A stretch of 8,229 bases of DNA, from the NCBI GenBank assembly GCA_038106145.1, contig JAYODD010000039.1, positions 1 to 8,229 of the forward strand, given 5' to 3'. The stretch comes from JBFJKD01 sp038106145. GTDB lineage: Bacteria > Pseudomonadota > Gammaproteobacteria > Pseudomonadales > Porticoccaceae. The notes under the pieces are model-generated. The model did not search any database, was not told the origin of the DNA, and saw only the letters and a list, made by a program, of their open reading frames with translations. A program made the position numbers and the translations under genes. Every line of letters begins with the position of its first letter. Position 1 is the first letter of the stretch. Shown one piece after another: positions 4,207-8,229 of this stretch.

Positions 4207-4775
4207 TTTTAGTCGGGTGCGAGGAAAGCCAGGTGGTGTGCCGTGCATTCCGTGACGCGGGGTTTGAGGCGTATTCCTGTGACTTACAGCCAACCCGAGG
4301 AAACCCTGACTGGCACTTCCAGGATGATATTTTAAACGTGATACCGACGCGCACATGGGAGTTAATTATTTTGCATCCCGACTGCACCGCAATGGCTGTT
4401 AGTGGCAATCGGTGGTATGGGCGAGGAATGCCGAAACACGCAGAACGTGTGTCAGCGACACGCTGGACGCTGGAGTTATGGAATTTAGCGAAGGCATACG
4501 GCAAGCGTGTGGCGCTGGAGAACCCGGTAAGCGTGATCTTCTCATTTTTGCCCAACGTGTTTTATATCCAGCCTTGGCAGTTCGGACACGGGGAAACCAA
4601 AAAAACCGGCATGGCGACACACAACCTGCCCCCATTGCAGCCCAGCAATGTCGTCGATGGCCGGGAACAAAGAATCTGGAAGATGGCCCCGTCGCCTACC
4701 CGCAAGCGGGACAGGAGCGCCACCTACCCAGGTATAGCGGATGCCATCGTGCAGCAATGGGGCGCTTTGCTATGA
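4203..4775 (+). CDS. C5-cytosine DNA methyltransferase-like protein
   Basis: A 190-residue protein. Residues 2-30 (MILVGCEESQVVCRAF to YSCDLQP) look like a SAM-binding first strand-loop and a second acidic strand end. H58-P-D-C61 corresponds to the catalytic PC loop of C5-cytosine methyltransferases, and E106-N-P-V matches their ENV motif. WQFGHGETKKTG, DGREQRIWKM and TYPGIADAIVQQWG are further conserved-looking blocks of this phage family. It is much shorter than Dcm-type enzymes and lacks an obvious target-recognition domain. The usual HPPC is HPDC here. GTG 4203 is chosen: GGAG (4191-4194) is eight bases upstream and it overlaps the preceding TGA; GTG 4182 would overlap the previous gene further. 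It probably modifies phage DNA or a nucleotide; activity is unproven. Confidence 0.7.
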   Translation: MILVGCEESQVVCRAFRDAGFEAYSCDLQPTRGNPDWHFQDDILNVIPTRTWELIILHPDCTAMAVSGNRWYGRGMPKHAERVSATRWTLELWNLAKAYGKRVALENPVSVIFSFLPNVFYIQPWQFGHGETKKTGMATHNLPPLQPSNVVDGREQRIWKMAPSPTRKRDRSATYPGIADAIVQQWGALL

Positions 4776-4939
4776 CCACCAAAGCCCACGAACGCCGCCG
4801 TTTAGAAACCAAAGCCCAAACGGACGAATGGATAGCAAAAAACGGTCAACCGGAATTAACACCGATCATCAAAAGGAAGTTATCGAAGCTGGAGATAGCG
4901 CGGATGAAAAAGCGGACGCACCTACAGAGGCCATTATGA
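4772..4939 (+). CDS. Small basic protein, 55 residues
   Basis: Starts MTTKAHERRRLETKAQTDEW and ends RMKKRTHLQRPL. It is highly charged with many Lys and Arg, apparently helical, and could bind nucleic acid. It sits between the two methyltransferase genes and is joined to both by ATGA overlaps (4772-4775 and 4936-4939). Longer in-frame starts back to 4412 would run through the C5-methyltransferase gene and are shadows. Function unknown. Confidence 0.6.
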   Translation: MTTKAHERRRLETKAQTDEWIAKNGQPELTPIIKRKLSKLEIARMKKRTHLQRPL

Positions 4940-5559
4940 CCGTTGAGTTACTGCACATGGATTGCATGGAATACATGAAGGGCTGCGAGGACAACGCCTT
5001 TGATCTGGCGATAGTTGATCCGCCGTATGGGATTGGCATGGGGGGGGGGAAGGTTGGGAATAGCAAAAAAGACTATAAAATGTTTCATGGTGGTGATAAA
5101 GCATCGCCAGATCAATCGTATTTTAATGAGTTACGCAGGGTTAGTAAGCAGCAGATTATATGGGGAGCCAACCATTTCATTGAACACTTAGCAATTAACT
5201 CGTCGTGCTGGATTGCATGGGATAAAGTTCAGCCGGAAAAGTTCTCGATGGCGATGATGGAGTTAGCGTGGTCGAGCTTCGGTTCGCCCGCAAAAATTTA
5301 TAGGCAACGGATTGTATCTGCGGATGTGGAGCGAATCCACCCAACCCAGAAGCCCGTGAAACTCTACAAGTGGCTGCTAACCAACTACGCCGAGAAAGGG
5401 CAACGGATACTTGATACCCATCTAGGCAGCGGCTCCAGCGCCATTGCAGCCCACTACGGCGGGTTTGACTTTGTAGGCTGCGAACTGGACGAAGATTACT
5501 ACAACGCCGCCTGTGCTCGGTTTGACCAGGCAACCCGCCAAGTGGCGATGCAGGTATAG
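4936..5559 (+). CDS. Beta-class DNA methyltransferase (N6-adenine or N4-cytosine)
   Basis: A 207-residue phage methyltransferase of the N6_N4_Mtase type. Motif IV D28-P-P-Y31 comes first (FDLAIVDPPYGIG), and the SAM-binding FxGxG-like motif D160-T-H-L-G-S-G-S-S comes near the C-terminus after HPTQKPV (from H135). This order defines the beta class. FVGCELDEDYYNAA follows as the acidic strand end. The usual reaction is methyl transfer from SAM to adenine N6 (or cytosine N4) in DNA; the target sequence cannot be read here. ATG 4936 overlaps the preceding TGA. Ten G at 5040-5049 encode the G36-G-G38 loop right after motif IV. No restriction enzyme is adjacent, so it is an orphan modification enzyme, probably protecting phage DNA. 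Confidence 0.9.
   Translation: MTVELLHMDCMEYMKGCEDNAFDLAIVDPPYGIGMGGGKVGNSKKDYKMFHGGDKASPDQSYFNELRRVSKQQIIWGANHFIEHLAINSSCWIAWDKVQPEKFSMAMMELAWSSFGSPAKIYRQRIVSADVERIHPTQKPVKLYKWLLTNYAEKGQRILDTHLGSGSSAIAAHYGGFDFVGCELDEDYYNAACARFDQATRQVAMQV
5040..5049 (+). repeat. Run of ten G inside the methyltransferase gene
   Basis: Positions 5040-5049 are all G, encoding the last base of M35 and three Gly. A gain or loss of one G would shift the frame just after the DPPY motif and abolish the SAM-binding part. Poly-G tracts of this length are known slippage sites. It could also be a sequencing or assembly error site, though the frame is intact here. Confidence 0.8.
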
Positions 5560-5569
5560 CGAGGCACTT

Positions 5570-5788
5570 ATGACCGACCCATTACAGGAACAAGTTGGCG
5601 GCAACCATTACACCAACTACATGATCCAGCCGATTGAGTTCATTACGGCCAACCATATCCCGCACATAGAGGCTTGCGTGATTAAGTACGTTTGCCGCCA
5701 TCGGGCGAAGAACGGCAAGCAGGACGTTGAAAAAGCCATTCACTATCTGCGGCTGTTGTTAGACATGGAATACGGTGATGCACAGTGA
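5570..5788 (+). CDS. DUF3310 domain protein
   Basis: A 72-residue protein with the DUF3310 signature almost end to end: GGNHYTNYMIQPIEFITANH (residues 10-29), then VIKYVCRHRAKNGKQDVEKA and HYLRLL. This domain is widespread in phages and is part of the T7 gp1.7 nucleotide kinase, so a role in nucleotide metabolism is suggested, but a stand-alone domain like this has no activity I can name. GAGG (5561-5564) is five bases before the ATG. It begins 10 bp after the methyltransferase stop and overlaps the next gene by 11 bp. Confidence 0.9.
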   Translation: MTDPLQEQVGGNHYTNYMIQPIEFITANHIPHIEACVIKYVCRHRAKNGKQDVEKAIHYLRLLLDMEYGDAQ

Positions 5789-6317
5789 CCATCCCAAACT
5801 ATGCCCCGGCTGTTTGCAGCCGAGCATTGAGGTTTATAACAAATTCGATGGCGCGTGGTGTGTTACTGCCCGCTGTTGCATCACCTGCCATTGGGCGGAG
5901 GACGTAGACCCCGTGACTAACGCAACGACCTATGTTTGTTCGCGCTGCCATCGTGCTGAAAAGCAGGACAGAAGCATGGCGCAAAACCGTTTGGCATTTT
6001 TGTGGTACGCGGAGATAGGCAAGCACGTTGGGGAGTTGACCGCAGAGATACGCAAGGAATGCAAGCTGAATATCGGGGTGCCGATTCTGGCAGAAAGCAA
6101 CGAAGAATTTAATCGTGTGTGGTCGGTGTTACAGGACAGGTTGATCCAGTCCGAGCGTTTAGCGGCGATGGAGATTTTGCAGGTAACAAGCCTGTTCACC
6201 ACAAAGCAAATGGCGGAGTACCTCGACCAGATGGATAAAACCTACACCATGCAAGGCGTGGCGCTGCCTTACCCGGACGATCTGTATCAGGCGGCGATGG
6301 GGAGGGTGAAAAGATGA
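5778..6317 (+). CDS. NinB-like recombination protein with Cys-rich N-terminus
   Basis: A 179-residue protein. Residues 65-76 (RSMAQNRLAFLW) match the RSLxQNRxxW core of lambda NinB (Orf), a protein that binds single-stranded DNA and SSB and takes part in Red recombination. The C-terminal part (LFTTKQMAEYLDQMDKTY, then GVALPYPDDLYQAAMG) matches the end of NinB-type phage proteins. Residues 9-57 hold three CxxC pairs (C9/C12, C34/C37, C54/C57) plus C28 and C33, suggesting one or two zinc sites in front of the core, which lambda NinB lacks. ATG 5778 is chosen over GTG 5775; the start overlaps the DUF3310 gene by 11 bp. The assignment rests on remembered motifs. Location next to ninG fits. Confidence 0.7.
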   Translation: MHSDHPKLCPGCLQPSIEVYNKFDGAWCVTARCCITCHWAEDVDPVTNATTYVCSRCHRAEKQDRSMAQNRLAFLWYAEIGKHVGELTAEIRKECKLNIGVPILAESNEEFNRVWSVLQDRLIQSERLAAMEILQVTSLFTTKQMAEYLDQMDKTYTMQGVALPYPDDLYQAAMGRVKR

Positions 6318-6359
6318 GCGGCGCGGCGTGTGTGGCACCTAACGTGAGAGGTGTGTTGC

Positions 6360-6686
6360 ATGAGTGAAGCGAAGCGTAACGAATGTCAAAACGACCGTGT
6401 TGTTATGCGCAACGGTTACGACCGATTGTGGCGGTGGTTTTCTTTGAGCTATGCAAGATGGCTGACCTTACCGCGAATAATGATGCACGAAATGCCGGAC
6501 GAATGGCAAGACAAAATGGCGGCGCTGCTCGAAGAATGGGATGAAACCTGGAATAGCGATGACATGCCAAGCCCAAGCGTTACAGCAAAGCAGAACGGGA
6601 AGTTCACACGGTGGCCAAGCTGGTTACTGAACTACCGGCATCCAGACAGGCAGGAAATTGAGAAGCGCAGAATTAATGGCGCATAA
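6360..6686 (+). CDS. Trp-rich conserved phage protein of unknown function
   Basis: A 108-residue protein beginning MSEAKRNECQNDRVVMRNGY. Eight Trp occur, in LWRWFSLSYARWLTLPRIMM, HEMPDEWQDKMAALLEEWDE, TWNSDDMPSP and FTRWPSWLLNYRHPDR. I recognise this pattern from hypothetical proteins beside ninB/ninG-type genes in proteobacterial phages, but know no function. GAGAGG (6346-6351) lies eight bases before ATG 6360, making that start better than GTG 6351. No Cys clusters or membrane spans. Confidence 0.8.
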   Translation: MSEAKRNECQNDRVVMRNGYDRLWRWFSLSYARWLTLPRIMMHEMPDEWQDKMAALLEEWDETWNSDDMPSPSVTAKQNGKFTRWPSWLLNYRHPDRQEIEKRRINGA

Positions 6687-6735
6687 CCAGGCGCTGGTAT
6701 TCTTCGGGGTTGCCATCTGCTTTGGGAGGGATTAA
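6676..6735 (+). CDS. Possible 19-residue peptide leading into ninG
   Basis: MAHNQALVFFGVAICFGRD is encoded from ATG 6676, overlapping the end of the Trp-rich gene by 11 bp, and its TAA (6733-6735) shares a base with the ninG ATG (TAATG). It fills the only gap between the two genes and is hydrophobic in the middle. No strong SD (GAGAAG is remote). It may be a coupling peptide or plain spacer. Confidence 0.25.
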   Translation: MAHNQALVFFGVAICFGRD

Positions 6736-7310
6736 TGGCCCTTAAACACCCCACAGTGTATCCCGTTATCCGGCAATGCCGGATGCGAGACTGTGAGGTG
6801 ACGTTCCCCGCGTATGACACCCTGCAAACACTGTGCATTCCTCACGCGCTGGAGCGCGGCAGGCAGCGGTTGCAGAAGATTGAGCGCAAGGCGCAACGTG
6901 AGCAGCGGGAAGCTGTTAAAAGGCCGCAGGACTTGTTAGCGGAAGCGCAGGCCGCTTTTAACCGATACATACGCATTCGAGATGCCGGGAAATCCTGCAT
7001 TAGCTGCGACAGACCGGACGACGGGCGTCACCAGCGGCACGCCAGCCATTACCGCAGCGTAGGGGCTTGCAGTAATTTACGATTTAACACCTTCAATGTA
7101 CATGCGAGTTGCGCGAGGTGCAATAAATACAAAAGCGGCAACGTGGTTGAGTACCGTATCAGGCTGGCGAAAAAAATAGGGCTTGAGCGGGTGGAGTGGC
7201 TGGAGGGGCAGAACAACGTAGTGCGTTACACGCCCGATTATGCGCGGAGGTTGAAACAGGTTTTTACCAAACGCGCCCGGTTGCTTCACAAGAGGAAACG
7301 CGATGGCTAA
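6735..7310 (+). CDS. ninG: NinG (Rap) recombination protein
   Basis: A 191-residue protein of the lambda NinG family, whose lambda member Rap is a structure-specific endonuclease cutting Holliday junctions and D-loops and aiding RecBCD-linked recombination. The first zinc site is C15/C20/C34/H37 (RQCRMRDC, CIPH). A basic coiled helix follows (RGRQRLQKIERKAQREQREA). The HNH-like zinc core has C88-I-S-C91, H102-A-S-H105-Y, and H123...C126-A-R-C129-N followed by KSGN at 133-136. The lambda protein has the equivalent CISC, HAGHY and CVVCN...KSGN. Length is close to lambda NinG (about 200). GGGAGG before ATG 6735 is a strong SD. It overlaps the next gene by 8 bp. Confidence 0.95.
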   Translation: MALKHPTVYPVIRQCRMRDCEVTFPAYDTLQTLCIPHALERGRQRLQKIERKAQREQREAVKRPQDLLAEAQAAFNRYIRIRDAGKSCISCDRPDDGRHQRHASHYRSVGACSNLRFNTFNVHASCARCNKYKSGNVVEYRIRLAKKIGLERVEWLEGQNNVVRYTPDYARRLKQVFTKRARLLHKRKRDG

Positions 7311-8229
7311 CACCCCAAGCGCGGCAGGAGCCAATTACTTCTGCCCGCGCTGCGCCAAACAGGGGCTGGCAAAGCAAGGTGTGGCGGAGTCGGGCCGCAC
7401 CCGCTGGGGCTGCTCGGCTTGCGGTCTGCGCACCACGCGGCCCAAGAATACCGCGCCGGAGCCAACCGGTGCGGTGCTGGCTAAAGACATTAGGGGCCAG
7501 CGCCGGTTCGTGATCACCAGCGCGCAAAATAATACGCAGATATTCGAGCGGTTCCACCAGTCTTTGCGAGTGTTCGCCGAACACATGGACGCCAAGCTGT
7601 TAGCCGTGATGGTGCGCTACACCAACCCGGACTCGATGCACAAAGGGGCTGATGCGGACATGCAGTGGCCGGAGGAGCTGAAAGACGTATTGGTGGATCG
7701 GGACATGTTGTTGTGCCAAAACCTTTTGCTGGCCGGGGACGTGAAGATCGGCGCAACGCTGGTTAATCCTTTAGGCGGGCAGGACATGACGGGGCGTAAG
7801 CGGTCGGTGATTTTTGGTCACAACCAGCTCCAGATGCGGATGGTGGCCACGAGCCACAACGAAGCCCCTAAGCAGTTGATTACCACGGGCTCGGTGTCTT
7901 TGCGGAACTACGGCAGAAGCGCCCGCGCGAGAAAGGCCAGCGAGAACCACAATCATTCCGCCTTGTATATCGAGACCAACGGGCCGAGGAGTAACCAATA
8001 CTGGTGTTTCCAGTTGGAGGCCGACAAGAACGGCGGCTTTTACTTTCTCGACGAGTATTTTACCCCGGAGGGTGTCAGCGCGGGCCACCGTCCTTTAGCC
8101 CTGTTTATCGGGGATGAGCATGAGTTCTGGTTGAGCGATGCGGAACGCAAATGCCTGTGGGGAGCGGGCGGCATTGTGCCCACCCTGAAACCGGAAAAGC
8201 TGATCCGTAATGACGTTTACGACCACTTC
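7303..8229 (+). CDS. Phage protein with N-terminal zinc ribbon and possible metallophosphoesterase-like region (3' end outside window)
   Basis: At least 309 residues, open to the window edge. C14-P-R-C17 and C37-S-A-C40-G, with GRTRW between, form a zinc ribbon like those found in transposases and nucleic-acid enzymes. From about residue 68 a long domain begins (RFVITSAQNNTQIFERFHQS) with VIFGHNQLQMRMVATSHNEA, ITTGSVSLRNYG and LALFIGDEHEFWL. The GDEH (DxH) could be the first metal motif of a metallophosphoesterase, followed by GGIVPTLKPEKLIRNDVYDH. I recall related phage proteins with GDTH followed by HDxxDF...NHH, sometimes labelled metallophosphatase or hypothetical; the decisive motifs lie outside. 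AGAGGA (7291-7296) is six bases before ATG 7303. Confidence 0.8.
   Translation, partial: MANTPSAAGANYFCPRCAKQGLAKQGVAESGRTRWGCSACGLRTTRPKNTAPEPTGAVLAKDIRGQRRFVITSAQNNTQIFERFHQSLRVFAEHMDAKLLAVMVRYTNPDSMHKGADADMQWPEELKDVLVDRDMLLCQNLLLAGDVKIGATLVNPLGGQDMTGRKRSVIFGHNQLQMRMVATSHNEAPKQLITTGSVSLRNYGRSARARKASENHNHSALYIETNGPRSNQYWCFQLEADKNGGFYFLDEYFTPEGVSAGHRPLALFIGDEHEFWLSDAERKCLWGAGGIVPTLKPEKLIRNDVYDHF

Noticed and set aside
4412..4771. Longer version of the 55-residue basic protein, and likewise 4741-4935 for the methyltransferase
   Set aside because: The extensions overlap upstream genes in other frames, while ATG 4772 and ATG 4936 sit at stop/start overlaps.
6314..6367. 17-residue frame MSGAACVAPNVRGVLHE after an ATGA overlap
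   Set aside because: Too short to judge, no recognisable content, and the SD for the next gene lies within it.
7264..8088. Several minus-strand open frames opposite the last gene
   Set aside because: Shadows of a GC-rich coding region on the plus strand; none has an SD or a recognisable domain.

Overview
The window is the early region of a lambdoid, tailed double-stranded DNA phage or prophage. The host is probably a gammaproteobacterium or a similar proteobacterium, judged from the set of replication, nin-region and DNA-methylation genes and from the moderate GC content (estimated by eye, not computed). Genes are packed with 4-nt stop/start overlaps and strong Shine-Dalgarno (SD) sequences, as in phage operons. 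I see no tRNA, rRNA, CRISPR array, insertion sequence, integrase or attachment site.

Layout. A control region at about 2004-2150 holds two divergent promoters. Leftward (1-2003, minus strand) lies an operon of six small genes, none of which I can assign a function: 142, 135, 81, 88 and 37 residues, then a protein of at least 142 residues cut by the window edge. Rightward (2115-8229, plus strand) the first gene is a 61-residue Cro-like helix-turn-helix regulator, probably translated from a leaderless mRNA. A UUCG-loop terminator follows directly, in the position of lambda tR1. Then come a lambda O-like initiator, which carries the predicted replication origin inside its own coding sequence, and a P-like helicase-loader candidate overlapping it by 161 bp.

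Downstream is a compact nin-like block: three small proteins, a C5-cytosine-methyltransferase-like protein, a small basic protein, a beta-class N6-adenine/N4-cytosine methyltransferase with a 10-G tract, a DUF3310 protein, a NinB-like recombination protein with an added Cys-rich N-terminus, a Trp-rich conserved phage protein, and NinG (Rap). The window ends inside a protein with an N-terminal zinc ribbon and a possible metallophosphoesterase-like GDxH motif.

How it works together (inference). The Cro-like protein probably acts on the divergent promoters. Readthrough of the terminator would supply the initiator and helicase loader, which act at the eight-iteron origin. The two methyltransferases would modify phage DNA, and NinB and NinG would help recombination and replication restart. 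No CI-type repressor, N or Q antiterminator is visible, so either the phage lacks a classical switch or those genes lie outside.

The strongest observation is the origin: eight copies of a 20-bp iteron, two of them in a different reading frame from the others, followed by an A/C-rich tract with tandem 10-mers. This argues that the repeats are kept for DNA function and not as a protein repeat.
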